64,000 nt of DNA from Pseudonocardia kunmingensis (GTDB lineage: Bacteria; Actinomycetota; Actinomycetes; Mycobacteriales; Pseudonocardiaceae): the NCBI RefSeq assembly GCF_006716445.1, contig NZ_VFPA01000003.1, positions 62,001-126,000 on the forward strand, read 5' to 3'. The notes beneath the pieces were generated by a model that saw nothing but the letters and a program-made list of their open reading frames with translations, did no database searches and was not told the DNA's origin. Position 1 is the stretch's first letter; each line of letters begins with the position of its first letter. The position numbers and the translations under genes were made by a program. Of this stretch, positions 47,208-55,564 are shown one piece after another.

Positions 47208-47993
47208 GTGGACGAGCTGGCATCGGTGAACGGCACCATCGGCCGGGCCGAGGAGATGACGATCCCGGTCACCGACGAGGGGCTGCTGCGCGGGGACGGC
47301 GTGTTCGAGGTCGCGCGCCTCTACGCCGGGCGCCCCTTCGCCTGGGACGAGCACCTCGCCCGCCTGCTGCGTTCGGCGGCGAACGTGCGGCTGGAGTTCG
47401 ACCTCGGGGCTGCCCGGGCCGAGGTCGACGCGCTGCTCGCGAAGGCGGGCGCCGTCGACGGCACGATCCGGTTGCTGATCACCCGCGGCGGGCGTCGGGT
47501 GGCCGTGCTCGCCCCGCTCCCCGAGAGAGGCGAGTCCGTGACGCTGGGCACCGTCGAGTACGCCCCGACGCGCGTGCTCGACGCGGTCAAGTCGCTGTCC
47601 TACGCGGCCAACATGCTCGCGTCCCGGCTCGCGCGCGAGGCGGGCGCGGACGAGGCGCTCCTGGTGACGCCGGACGGCCGGGTGCTCGAGGCGCCGACCT
47701 CGGCGTTCTTCTACGTAAGGGGCGGCGCCCTGCACACCCCGCCGCTGGCGGACCACATCCTCGACTCGATCACCCGCCGCCACGTCCTCGCACTCACGGG
47801 GGCGAGCGAGCGCGGCCTCGCCCGCGACGAGCTCACCGGGCTGGACGAGGCGTTCCTGGCCTCGACCACGCGCGAGGTGCAGCCGGTGTCCGCGATCGAC
47901 GGCCGCGCGCTGCCGGCCGTTCCCGGCCCGGTGACGGCGGCGGCCGCCGAGGCCCTGCGCCGCTACATCGACGAGCGGACCGCGGCGAGCTGA
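47208..47993 (+). CDS. class IV aminotransferase (aminodeoxychorismate lyase/BCAT-like)
   Basis: 261 residues, PLP-dependent fold type IV. GLLRGDGVFEVARLYAGRPF is the family N-terminal motif; the Lys in VKSLSYAANMLASRLA is the expected Schiff-base residue; EAPTSAFFYVRGG and FLASTTREVQPVSAIDGR are the phosphate-cup region. The size and KSLSY context favour 4-amino-4-deoxychorismate lyase (PabC) in folate synthesis, though a D-amino acid or branched-chain aminotransferase is possible. GTG start at 47208; the stop overlaps the next gene (TGATG). Confidence 0.8.
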   Translation: MDELASVNGTIGRAEEMTIPVTDEGLLRGDGVFEVARLYAGRPFAWDEHLARLLRSAANVRLEFDLGAARAEVDALLAKAGAVDGTIRLLITRGGRRVAVLAPLPERGESVTLGTVEYAPTRVLDAVKSLSYAANMLASRLAREAGADEALLVTPDGRVLEAPTSAFFYVRGGALHTPPLADHILDSITRRHVLALTGASERGLARDELTGLDEAFLASTTREVQPVSAIDGRALPAVPGPVTAAAAEALRRYIDERTAAS

Positions 47994-48700
47994 TGATCGA
48001 TCGGGAGCAGCTCGGGGAGCTGCGAGGCGCGCTCCGCCTGGGCGACGGGGCCACCCTCGTCGCACTCGTGCGCGACGGGCGGCTGCTCGCCGAGGCCGGC
48101 GCGCTGCAGATGATCGGGGACGGCCTGGTCGCCGCCCTCGCCGACCAGGTCGACGGGGCGGCCGAGCTCGCCGCCGACTGCGCCGCGCGGCTGCGCGCAC
48201 GGGGCTGGACGGGTGATGACGAGCTCGCCGACCAGCTCGAGGGCCGCTCCACCCGCGAGCTGCGGCCCGTGCCCATCGACCTCGAGCAGCTCATCATGGT
48301 GTTCGAGGACTCCGAGGGCGGGCGGCTCGACCTGCAGACCGGCGAGGCGTGGCCCGAGTACACCTTCGACTACGCCACGACCGGTATGGAGACGACCGAA
48401 GAAGAAGAAGAAGAAGAAGACGAGGACCGCTGGCTGTACATCGACAGCGGCTCCCACGACGGCTACCTCGACATGCAGGAGTTCATCCGGACCCGGGTCG
48501 ACGGCAGGCTGGCCGAGCGCCTGGAGGAGGCGATCCGTGGCCGAGGCGCGTTCCGGCGGTTCAGGGACGTCCTCGCCGATCACGACCGCATCCACGAGTT
48601 CCATGTCTTCTCCGACGAGCACCTGCGCGGCCGGGCACGGGCCTGGCTGGCGGACGCGGGGATCGCGGTGGCTCCGCGACGACCGCGCCCGGCGCCCTGA
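47993..48700 (+). CDS. UPF0158 family protein
   Basis: 235 residues. The C-terminal half fits UPF0158: WLYIDSGSHDGYLDMQEFIR, GRGAFRRFRDVLADHDRI and the aromatic/helical end RARAWLADAGIAV. A run of Glu (TTEEEEEEEDEDRW) is encoded by a GAA microsatellite at 48398-48420. The function of the family is not established to my knowledge. The ATG overlaps the aminotransferase stop. Confidence 0.75.
   Translation: MIDREQLGELRGALRLGDGATLVALVRDGRLLAEAGALQMIGDGLVAALADQVDGAAELAADCAARLRARGWTGDDELADQLEGRSTRELRPVPIDLEQLIMVFEDSEGGRLDLQTGEAWPEYTFDYATTGMETTEEEEEEEDEDRWLYIDSGSHDGYLDMQEFIRTRVDGRLAERLEEAIRGRGAFRRFRDVLADHDRIHEFHVFSDEHLRGRARAWLADAGIAVAPRRPRPAP
48398..48420 (+). repeat. GAA trinucleotide microsatellite
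   Basis: Seven GAA units plus GA, encoding a poly-Glu stretch inside the UPF0158 gene. Slippage would change length by whole residues, not frame. Confidence 0.8.
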
Positions 48701-48717
48701 GGCCCCGAGTGGAACGA

Positions 48718-48756
48718 ACGGCACATTCGTACCGCTCTATCGAACGAACGTGCCGT
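48718..48756. terminator. hairpin downstream of the UPF0158 gene
   Basis: Arms ACGGCACATTCGT (48718-48730) and ACGAACGTGCCGT (48744-48756) pair at 12 of 13 positions around a 13-base loop, 18 bases after the UPF0158 stop. There is no T-tract, so it may be an actinobacterial-type terminator or an operator. Confidence 0.45.
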
Positions 48757-48764
48757 CCGTCCGG

Positions 48765-49050
48765 CCCGTCGCACGTGTTCGCCCCTCAGCATCGTGCCCC
48801 TCGATGATGACGAGCTCGCCGAGGGCTCGCTGCTCAGCGCGGTGGAGCATGAACACGTCGTCGCGAATCCGGCGGTCGGTGGAGCAGACGTCCGCCGCTT
48901 CGCCGAGTACGGCCGGACCAGCGGCTCTTGATACCGCAGCACCAGCGCTCGTTGCCGGCTCACGTCGTCCAACTCCCGACTCAGCTTCTCGACCTCGGCC
49001 TGGGTGCGGTTTTGCGCCCTGCGCGGCTCCTCCGTCCGGAGCCAACCCGT
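48765..49050 (-). pseudogene. frameshifted remnant of a small coiled-coil protein
   Basis: One minus frame reads EVEKLSRELDDVSRQRALVL then RYQEPLV; the next frame continues as AVLGEAADVCSTDRRIRDDV and FMLHRAEQRALGELVIIEG. Joined, they give a coherent helical protein of about 85 residues, and neither frame is protein-like beyond the join near 48,910. No family recognised. The remnant ends near the hairpin at 48718-48756. Confidence 0.35.
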
Positions 49051-49106
49051 TCCGCGACGGCTTCCCCGGCGCCGCCGCCGCCTCCACCGGGCGCCACCGC
49101 ACCGGC

Positions 49107-49316
49107 TCAGCCCTCGTCGAGCCGGAACCCCACCTTCATCCCGACCTGGAAGTAGCTCACCCGCTCCTCCTGCACGGCCCCGCGGATCTCGGTGACCTCG
49201 AACCAGTCCACGTTGCGCAAGGTCTGCGTGGCGCGGTCGATGCCGTGGCGGATGGCCTCGTCGAGGCTGGTGGAGCTGCTGCCGACGATCTCTGTGACGC
49301 GGTACACGTGGTCCAT
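49107..49316 (-). CDS. dodecin, flavin-binding protein
   Basis: 69 residues: VYRVTEIVGSSSTSLDEAIR and TLRNVDWFEVTEIRGAVQEE, then VSYFQVGMKVGFRLDEG. The GSS-S-S-DEA and W-F-V-E-R-G positions are characteristic of dodecins, dodecameric hollow spheres that store flavins (FMN/FAD in actinomycetes). ATG 49316 gives the standard length. It is divergent from the M13 peptidase gene, with 96 bases between. Confidence 0.9.
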   Translation of the reverse strand: MDHVYRVTEIVGSSSTSLDEAIRHGIDRATQTLRNVDWFEVTEIRGAVQEERVSYFQVGMKVGFRLDEG

Positions 49317-49412
49317 GACCCGAGCGAACCACGGGTGGCCCCGCGGCGCCGGGTACAGGCCGACGTCGCGAGGCGTGTGCGCGGCCCGGGTGGCGACGGG
49401 CAGGATGGGGGC

Positions 49413-51380
49413 GTGACCACCTCGACGCGCCCGGCGCACTCCGGCCTGGACCTCCGGTGGGTCGACCCCGCCATCCGCCCGCAGGACGACCTGTTCGGCC
49501 ACGTCAACGGCCGCTGGCTGAGCACCCACGTGATCCCCGACGACCGGGCGCAGGACGGCGCGTTCCGCGCGCTGCGCGACCGGGCCGAGGAGGACGTGCG
49601 CGCGATCGTGGAGCAGGCCGACGGCGAGCCCGGCACCGACGCCCGCAAGATCGCCGACCTGTACGCCTCCTTCATGGACGTCGAGCGGATCGAGGCGCTC
49701 GGCACCACCCCGCTGCAGCCGCTGCTCGACCAGGTCGCGGCCGCGGGCGACAAGGCGGCGCTGGCCGCCGTGCTCGGGCGCAGGCAGCGGGAGGGGCGCG
49801 CGGCGCTGGCCGCCGCGTTCGTCAGCACCGACCCGAAGAACGCCGAGCGCTACCTCGTGCAGCTCGAGCAGTCCGGGCTCGGGCTGCCCGACGAGTCCTA
49901 CTACCGCGAGGACGCCCACGCCGAGACCCGCGCCGCCTACGTCGCGCACCTCGCCCGGCTGGCCGAGCTGGTCGGCCTGCCCGACCCGGCCGGGCTCGCC
50001 GACCGCGTGATGGAGCTGGAGACCGCGCTCGCGGCCGTCTCGTGGGACCGCGTCACCAACCGCGACGCCGAGAAGACCTACACGCTGATGACGCTGCCCG
50101 CGCTGCGGGAGAACGCGCCGGAGTTCGACTGGGAACCGTGGCTCGCGGCGTTCGACGCCCCCGCCGGTGCGTTCGACGAGGTCATCGTGCGGCAGCCGAG
50201 CTTCGTGGCGGCGGCCGCGAAGCTGTGGGCCGAGCGGCCGCTCGCGCAGTGGAAGGAGTGGCTCGCCATCCGCACCGCCTCGGCGTGCGCCGACCACCTC
50301 ACCGAGGCGATCGTCGAGGAGGACTTCGCGTTCTACGGCCGCACCCTGTCGGGCACGCCGCAGCTGCGGGAGCGGTGGAAGCGCGGGGTCTCGGTCGTCG
50401 AGGGCGCGCTCGGTGAGGCCGTCGGCGCGCTCTACGTCGAGCGGCACTTCCCGGCGGCGGCGAAGGAGCGGATGGTCGAGCTCGTCGCCCACCTCGTCGA
50501 GGCCTACCGGCGAAGCATCTCGGAGCTGGACTGGATGAGCCCGGCCACGCGGGAACGGGCGCTGGCGAAGCTCGCGAAGTTCACGCCCAAGATCGGCTAC
50601 CCGGACCGCTGGAAGGACTACTCGGCGCTGGAGATCCGCGCCGACGACCTGCTCGGCAACGCGCTGCGCGCCGCCTCCTGGTACACCGACTTCCAGCTCG
50701 CCAAGGTCGGCGGCCCTGTCGACCGCGACGAGTGGCTGATGACGCCGCAGACCGTCAACGCCTACTACCACCCGCGCCTGAACGAGATCGTGTTCCCGGC
50801 CGCGATCCTGCAGCCGCCGTTCTTCGACCCCGAGGCCGACGACGCCGCCAACTACGGCGGGATCGGCGCCGTGATCGGCCACGAGATCGGGCACGGCTTC
50901 GACGACCAGGGCTCGAAGTACGACGGCGACGGCACCATGACCGACTGGTGGGAGGCGGGCGACCGCGCCGAGTTCGACCGCCGCTCCCAGGCCCTGATCG
51001 CCCAGTACGACGCCCTCTCCCCCGCCGGGCTGCCCGACCACACGGTCAACGGCGCGCTCACCGTCGGGGAGAACATCGGCGACCTCGGCGGCCTGACGAT
51101 CGCGATCAAGGCCTACGAGATCGCGCTGGACGGCGCCGAGGCGCCCGTGCTCGACGGCTTCACCGGACTGCAGCGCGTGCTGATCGGCTGGGCGCAGGTG
51201 TGGCGGGCGGTCACGCGCGAGGCCGAGGCGGTCCGCCGGCTGACCATCGACCCGCACTCGCCGCCGGACCTGCGCTGCAACGCCGTCGTCGCCAACCTCG
51301 ACGCGTTCCACGAGGCGTTCGACGTGCAGCCCGACGACGCGCTGTTCCGGGCGCCGGAGCAGCGGGTGCGCATCTGGTGA
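49413..51380 (+). CDS. M13-family zinc metallopeptidase (PepO/neprilysin type)
   Basis: 655 residues. The zinc site VIGHEIGHGFDDQGSKYD (HExxH near residue 490) and the distal GENIGDLGGL with its Glu/Asp ligands are intact, and NAYYHPRLNEIVFPAAILQP is the conserved substrate-binding segment. There is no signal peptide, so the enzyme is probably cytoplasmic and acts on peptides. GTG 49413 gives the usual N-terminus (DLRWVDPAIRPQDDLFGHVN). The stop overlaps the small HTH gene. Confidence 0.9.
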   Translation: MTTSTRPAHSGLDLRWVDPAIRPQDDLFGHVNGRWLSTHVIPDDRAQDGAFRALRDRAEEDVRAIVEQADGEPGTDARKIADLYASFMDVERIEALGTTPLQPLLDQVAAAGDKAALAAVLGRRQREGRAALAAAFVSTDPKNAERYLVQLEQSGLGLPDESYYREDAHAETRAAYVAHLARLAELVGLPDPAGLADRVMELETALAAVSWDRVTNRDAEKTYTLMTLPALRENAPEFDWEPWLAAFDAPAGAFDEVIVRQPSFVAAAAKLWAERPLAQWKEWLAIRTASACADHLTEAIVEEDFAFYGRTLSGTPQLRERWKRGVSVVEGALGEAVGALYVERHFPAAAKERMVELVAHLVEAYRRSISELDWMSPATRERALAKLAKFTPKIGYPDRWKDYSALEIRADDLLGNALRAASWYTDFQLAKVGGPVDRDEWLMTPQTVNAYYHPRLNEIVFPAAILQPPFFDPEADDAANYGGIGAVIGHEIGHGFDDQGSKYDGDGTMTDWWEAGDRAEFDRRSQALIAQYDALSPAGLPDHTVNGALTVGENIGDLGGLTIAIKAYEIALDGAEAPVLDGFTGLQRVLIGWAQVWRAVTREAEAVRRLTIDPHSPPDLRCNAVVANLDAFHEAFDVQPDDALFRAPEQRVRIW

Positions 51381-51751
51381 CGCAGACCTGGAGCAGCGCC
51401 GAGTGCGCGGCGGCCTGGGGCGTGAAGCCCGCGACGTGGCTCGGCTACGTCTCGCGCGGGCAGGCCCCGGCCCCGCTCCCGGAGCCGGACGAACAGGGGC
51501 GCAAGCGGTGGGACGCCGACGAGGTCCGCCGCTACCCCCGCCCCGGGGCCGGTCGCAGCCGCAGCGGTGCCGGGCCCGAGGCGGAGGCGCTGCTCGCGCA
51601 GATGCGGGAGGTCGCCGAGCGCCTGGAGGAGCTGCGCGGCCGCCAGCAGGAGCTGCTGGCAGCCGGAAAACAGCAGGGCCTGGAGCTGAGCGCGATGGCG
51701 AAGGCCCTCAACATCTCCCGCCAGACGGCGTACGCCTGGCTCAAGGAGTAG
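51377..51751 (+). CDS. small HTH DNA-binding protein
   Basis: 124 residues from a GTG that overlaps the peptidase stop. The N-terminal half reads like a MerR/AlpA-type reader (SSAECAAAWGVKPATWLGYV, RWDADEVRRYPRPG); the C-terminal half is a helix pair ending in ALNISRQTAYAWLKE, a resolvase-like helix-turn-helix. Translational coupling with the peptidase is evident; its targets are unknown. Confidence 0.65.
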   Translation: MTQTWSSAECAAAWGVKPATWLGYVSRGQAPAPLPEPDEQGRKRWDADEVRRYPRPGAGRSRSGAGPEAEALLAQMREVAERLEELRGRQQELLAAGKQQGLELSAMAKALNISRQTAYAWLKE

Positions 51752-51766
51752 CCCGGCGCCACGGCC

Positions 51767-52990
51767 TCAGCCGTGGCGTTCCGCCTGGCGGCGCAGCTCG
51801 TTGCGGGCGAGCGCGTTCTTGTGCACCTCGTCGGGCCCGTCGGCGAACCGCAGGGTGCGGATGCTCGCGAACAGCTTGGCCAGCGGGAAGTCCTGGGACA
51901 GCCCGCCCGCGCCGTGCACCTGGATGGCCTTGTCCACGATCCACTCCACCGTCTGCGGCGCGGCGATCTTGATGGCCTGGATCTCGGTGTGCGCGCCCTT
52001 GTTGCCCGCGGTGTCCATCAGCCAGGCGGCCTTGAGCGTCAGCAGCCGCAGCTGCTCGATCCGCACCCGGGCCTCGGCGATCCAGTCCCGGATCACGCCC
52101 TGCTCGGACAACTTCTTGCCGAACGCCTCCCGCTGCGCCGCGCGGGCGCACATCAGCTCCAGCGCCCGCTCCGCGACGCCGACCACGCGCATGCAGTGGT
52201 GGATGCGGCCGGGGCCCAGCCGTGCCTGGGCGATCGCGAACCCGTCGCCCTCCTGCCCGATCAGGTTCGCCGCCGGCACCCGCACGTCGGCGAGCTCCAG
52301 CTCCGCGTGCCCGCCCTTCTCCCGGTCGTCGTAGCCGAAGACCTCCATCCCGCGCTTGATGGTCAGCCCCGGGGTGTCGCGCGGGACGAGGATCATCGAC
52401 TGCTGTCGGTGCCGCGCCGCCTCCGGGTCGGACTTGCCCATGACGATGAAGACCGCGGCGTCCGGGTTGAGCGCCCCGGTGATCCACCACTTGCGGCCGT
52501 TGAGGACGTAGTCGTCGCCGTCGCGCTCGATCCGCGTGCTGATGTTGGTGGCGTCCGACGACGCGACGTCGGGCTCGGTCATCGCGAACGACGAGCGGAT
52601 CTCACCCGCGAGCAGCGGGTCGAGCCACTCCTTGCGCTGCATCTCCGAACCGAACATCGACAGCACTTCCATGTTGCCGGTGTCGGGGGCCGAGCAGTTG
52701 ATCGCGGCCGGAGCGATGCCGGACCGCCCGGTGATCTCCGCCAGCGGCGCGTACTGCAGGTTGGTGAGGCCTGCGCCGTGCTCGCCGGGCAGGAACAGGT
52801 TCCACAGCCCGCGTGATCGCGCGGCCGCGCGCAGCTCCGCAAGGACCGGGACCGTCGACCAGGCCCACGGGTTCTCCAGCGCGTCGAGCTGGTCGTGGAA
52901 GGTCTGTTCGGCCGGGTACACGGCCTCGTCCATGAACGTGAGCAGCTGCGCGCGCAGCTCCTCGGTACGGGCGTCGAAGGCGAACTCCAT
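51767..52990 (-). CDS. ACAD11-like acyl-CoA dehydrogenase
   Basis: 407 residues. AINCSAPDTGNMEVLSMFGS, FAMTEPDVASSDATNI, NGRKWWITGALNP and GPGRIHHCMRVVGVAERALE closely resemble the dehydrogenase half of human ACAD10/ACAD11. ATG 52990 has GAGGAG upstream and shares a base with the stop of the SDR gene. The same operon carries a kinase of the ACAD10/11 APH type at 54536. In mammals that pair phosphorylates 4-hydroxyacyl-CoA and then eliminates phosphate to give an enoyl-CoA; P. putida LvaA/LvaC act similarly. FAD cofactor expected. Last gene of the operon. Confidence 0.85.
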   Translation of the reverse strand: MEFAFDARTEELRAQLLTFMDEAVYPAEQTFHDQLDALENPWAWSTVPVLAELRAAARSRGLWNLFLPGEHGAGLTNLQYAPLAEITGRSGIAPAAINCSAPDTGNMEVLSMFGSEMQRKEWLDPLLAGEIRSSFAMTEPDVASSDATNISTRIERDGDDYVLNGRKWWITGALNPDAAVFIVMGKSDPEAARHRQQSMILVPRDTPGLTIKRGMEVFGYDDREKGGHAELELADVRVPAANLIGQEGDGFAIAQARLGPGRIHHCMRVVGVAERALELMCARAAQREAFGKKLSEQGVIRDWIAEARVRIEQLRLLTLKAAWLMDTAGNKGAHTEIQAIKIAAPQTVEWIVDKAIQVHGAGGLSQDFPLAKLFASIRTLRFADGPDEVHKNALARNELRRQAERHG

Positions 52991-53784
52991 CACTGCTCCT
53001 CAGGATCGGGGTGGTCGAGGCGACGTTGCAGCTTGCGCATGCCCGCGAGCCACCGCTCGTGCTCGGCGGCGCGACGGACTGTGTAGTCGCGCACCTGCGG
53101 GTGCGGCAGCACGAGGAACTCGCCTGCCGTCATCGCGTCCCACAGCGCGCCGGCGACCTGCTCGGGCTCGAGCGCGGTGTCGCGGGTGAGGATCCCCCGC
53201 CGGCTCCCGGCGTTCGCGAGCATCCGCGTGTTGACGCCCTGCGGGCAGATGCAGTGCACCGCGAGCCCGCGGTCGCCGTAGGTGGCGGCGAGCCATTCGG
53301 CGAACGCCACGGCCGCGTGCTTGGTCACCGCGTACTGCACGCTGCCCAGCGAGGTCAGCAGGCCGGCCGCCGACGCGGTGACGACGAACCGCCCGTCGCC
53401 GCGCTCCACCCAGCCGGGGACGAGCAGGCGCGCCGCGCGCACGTGCGCCATCACGTTCACGTCCAGCATCTCGGCCCACCGGTCCTCCCCGGTGGTGACG
53501 TCGCCCGCGCCGGCGATCCCGGCGTTGGCGCAGAAGACGTCGACCTCCCCGACCGCGTCCCGGGCCGCCGCGATCAGCGCCTCCACCCCGGCCTCGGATG
53601 CGGCGTCGCCCGGGACGGCGTGCCCGCCGACCTCGCGCGCCACCGATCCGGCCGCCTCGGCGTCGAGGTCGTTGACGACGACGCGAGCCCCGCGCGTCGC
53701 GAACAGGTCCGCGATCGCCCGCCCGATCCCCCGCCCGGCACCGGTGACGACCACGCCCTTCCCGGAGAGGTCCACGCCCGTCAC
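52990..53784 (-). CDS. short-chain dehydrogenase/reductase (SDR 1)
   Basis: 264 residues, NAD(P)-dependent Rossmann enzyme: GAGRGIGRAIADLFA glycine motif, NAGIAGAGD, and YAVTKHA with the catalytic Tyr-x-x-x-Lys near residue 155. A basic C-terminal extension (RRAAEHERWLAGMRKLQRRL) goes beyond the usual core. GTG start overlaps the SDR 2 stop (GTGA). In the operon it could oxidise a hydroxyacyl-CoA or reduce a keto intermediate. Confidence 0.85.
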   Translation of the reverse strand: MTGVDLSGKGVVVTGAGRGIGRAIADLFATRGARVVVNDLDAEAAGSVAREVGGHAVPGDAASEAGVEALIAAARDAVGEVDVFCANAGIAGAGDVTTGEDRWAEMLDVNVMAHVRAARLLVPGWVERGDGRFVVTASAAGLLTSLGSVQYAVTKHAAVAFAEWLAATYGDRGLAVHCICPQGVNTRMLANAGSRRGILTRDTALEPEQVAGALWDAMTAGEFLVLPHPQVRDYTVRRAAEHERWLAGMRKLQRRLDHPDPEEQ

Positions 53785-54536
53785 CGTTCGCGGGTGAGCG
53801 TGACGCCGCCGTCGAGCACGACGAGCTCCCCGGTCATCCAGGAGGCGTCCTCGGACAGCAGGAACGCCACGGCGCTGCCGATGTCCGCGGGCACGCCGAG
53901 CCGCTTGAGCGGGTAGGCCTGCGCGACCTTCTCCTCGCCCTCGGCGTAGAGCGCCTTGGCGAAGTCGGTCTTGACGACGGCCGGGGCGACCGCGTTGACC
54001 CGCACCGACGGCCCGAGCTCGACCGCCAGCTGCCGGGTCATGTTGATCAGCATCGCCTTGCTCGCGCCGTAGAACCCGATCCCCGGCGACGACCCGAGCC
54101 CGGCCACCGAGGCGACGTTGACCACCGATCCGCCGTGCTCGGCCATCCAGCGGTGGTAGGCCCGCTGCGTCCACGACAGCGCGCCGAGGCAGTTGACCTC
54201 GACGATCTTCCGCGCGGCGCCGAGGTCGAGGTCGATCAGCCGCCCGTACACCGGGTTGATCCCGGCGTTGTTCACGAGGCAGTCGATCCGGCCGAACGCC
54301 TCCAGCGTCGCCTCGACCGCCGACTCCTGGTGCCCGGTGTCGTCGCCCTTGCCCGCCACCGCGATCGCCCGTTCCGGGCCCAGCGCGGCGACCGCCTGGT
54401 CCAGCGCCTCCTGCTTGCGCGCGGTGAGGCACACCCGCCCGCCCTCGTCGACGATCCGCTGCGCGATCGCGAGCCCGATGCCCCGGCTGGCGCCGGTGAC
54501 GATCGCGGCCTTGCCCTCGAACCTCGTCGTGTCCAC
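53781..54536 (-). CDS. short-chain dehydrogenase/reductase (SDR 2)
   Basis: 251 residues with GASRGIGLAIAQRIV, NNAGINPVYG, the catalytic YGASKA motif and C-terminal ASWMTGELVVLDGGVTL, a standard classical SDR close to 3-oxoacyl reductases. GTG start overlaps the TAG of the kinase gene. It probably interconverts ketone and alcohol on a CoA or acid substrate, the step preceding phosphorylation in a LvaD-like scheme. Confidence 0.85.
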   Translation of the reverse strand: MDTTRFEGKAAIVTGASRGIGLAIAQRIVDEGGRVCLTARKQEALDQAVAALGPERAIAVAGKGDDTGHQESAVEATLEAFGRIDCLVNNAGINPVYGRLIDLDLGAARKIVEVNCLGALSWTQRAYHRWMAEHGGSVVNVASVAGLGSSPGIGFYGASKAMLINMTRQLAVELGPSVRVNAVAPAVVKTDFAKALYAEGEEKVAQAYPLKRLGVPADIGSAVAFLLSEDASWMTGELVVLDGGVTLTRER

Positions 54537-55564
54537 TAGCGACGTCCTCCCTGGTCGATGCTCTGCAGCCCGGCCGCCAGCAACGGTTCGACGGCCCGCC
54601 CGACGGTGTCGAAGCCCTCCCCCACGGTCTGCCCCTGCTGGTACCGGTAGTGGATGCCCTCGCAGATCACGGCCGACTTGAAGTAGCCGAGCGCGAGGTA
54701 GAACCCCAGCCGCGACAGGTCCCGCCCGCTCCGCTCGGCGTAGCGCGCCACGACCTCCTGCGGCGACGGGAACCCGGATGCGGTCGCGACGCCGCCGACG
54801 AAGGTGCCGCCGAGCTCGTGGCGGCGCTGGTAGACCAGCAGCAGCCCGACGTCGGCCAGCGGGTCGCCGATCGTGGCCATCTCCCAGTCCAGGACCGCGC
54901 GGACCTGCCCGTCGTCGACGAGCACGTTGTCGAGCCGGTAGTCGCCGTGCACGATCGCGGCGGGCTGTTGCTCCGGCACGCTCTCGGCGAGCCGCCGGTG
55001 CAGCGCGTCGGCGCCGGCGAGGTCGCGGCTGCGCGACGCGTCGAGCTGCTGCTTCCAGCGCTTCACCTGCCGCGCGAGGTACCCGTCGGGACGCCCGAAG
55101 TCGCCCAGGCCCACCCCGGCCGGATCCACCGCGTGGAGCTCGGCGAGGGTGTCGACCAGCCGCAGGGCGATCGCGCGGACCTCGTCCGGGCCGAACCGGG
55201 CGAGCTCGTCGGCGGTCCGGTACGGCACGCCCTCGACCTTCTCCATCACGTAGAAGGGCGCGCCGATGACGTCCGGGTCCGTGCACAGGGCGAACGTCCG
55301 CGGCACCGGCACCGCGGTGTCACGCAGCGCGGTGATCACGCGGTGCTCGCGGGCCATGTCGTGCGCCGTGGCCAGCACGTGTCCGAGCGGGGGCCGGCGC
55401 ACGATCCAGGTGGAGTGCCCGTCGCCGACCTCGTAGGTCAGGTTGGACCTGCCGCCTGCGACGAGGTGCCCGCGCAGCTCGCCCCGCACCATCCCCGGCC
55501 GCTCGGCGTCGAGGTGGGCCCGCAGACGGCCGAGATCAAGGCCGGGCAGGTCGCGCCCCGTCAC
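54536..55564 (-). CDS. ACAD10/11-type APH-fold kinase (LvaA-like)
   Basis: 342 residues, aminoglycoside-phosphotransferase fold. Phosphate-binding segment VAGGRSNLTYEVGDG, VMEKVEGVPYR, catalytic IVHGDYRLDNVLVDD and metal site AVLDWEMATIGDPLADVG. These features are those of the kinase domain of ACAD10/11 and bacterial LvaA, which phosphorylate the hydroxyl of 4-hydroxyacyl-CoA. GTG start overlaps the CoA-transferase stop. An antibiotic-resistance role is unlikely given its neighbours. Confidence 0.85.
   Translation of the reverse strand: MTGRDLPGLDLGRLRAHLDAERPGMVRGELRGHLVAGGRSNLTYEVGDGHSTWIVRRPPLGHVLATAHDMAREHRVITALRDTAVPVPRTFALCTDPDVIGAPFYVMEKVEGVPYRTADELARFGPDEVRAIALRLVDTLAELHAVDPAGVGLGDFGRPDGYLARQVKRWKQQLDASRSRDLAGADALHRRLAESVPEQQPAAIVHGDYRLDNVLVDDGQVRAVLDWEMATIGDPLADVGLLLVYQRRHELGGTFVGGVATASGFPSPQEVVARYAERSGRDLSRLGFYLALGYFKSAVICEGIHYRYQQGQTVGEGFDTVGRAVEPLLAAGLQSIDQGGRR

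Noticed and set aside
48398-48420. GAA repeat as a phase-variable switch
   Set aside because: Unit length is three, so slippage keeps the frame and only alters a Glu run.
48741-48756. LexA box
   Set aside because: A TCGAAC half-site is present but the second half (GTTCGA after four bases) is absent; the hairpin explains the bases.
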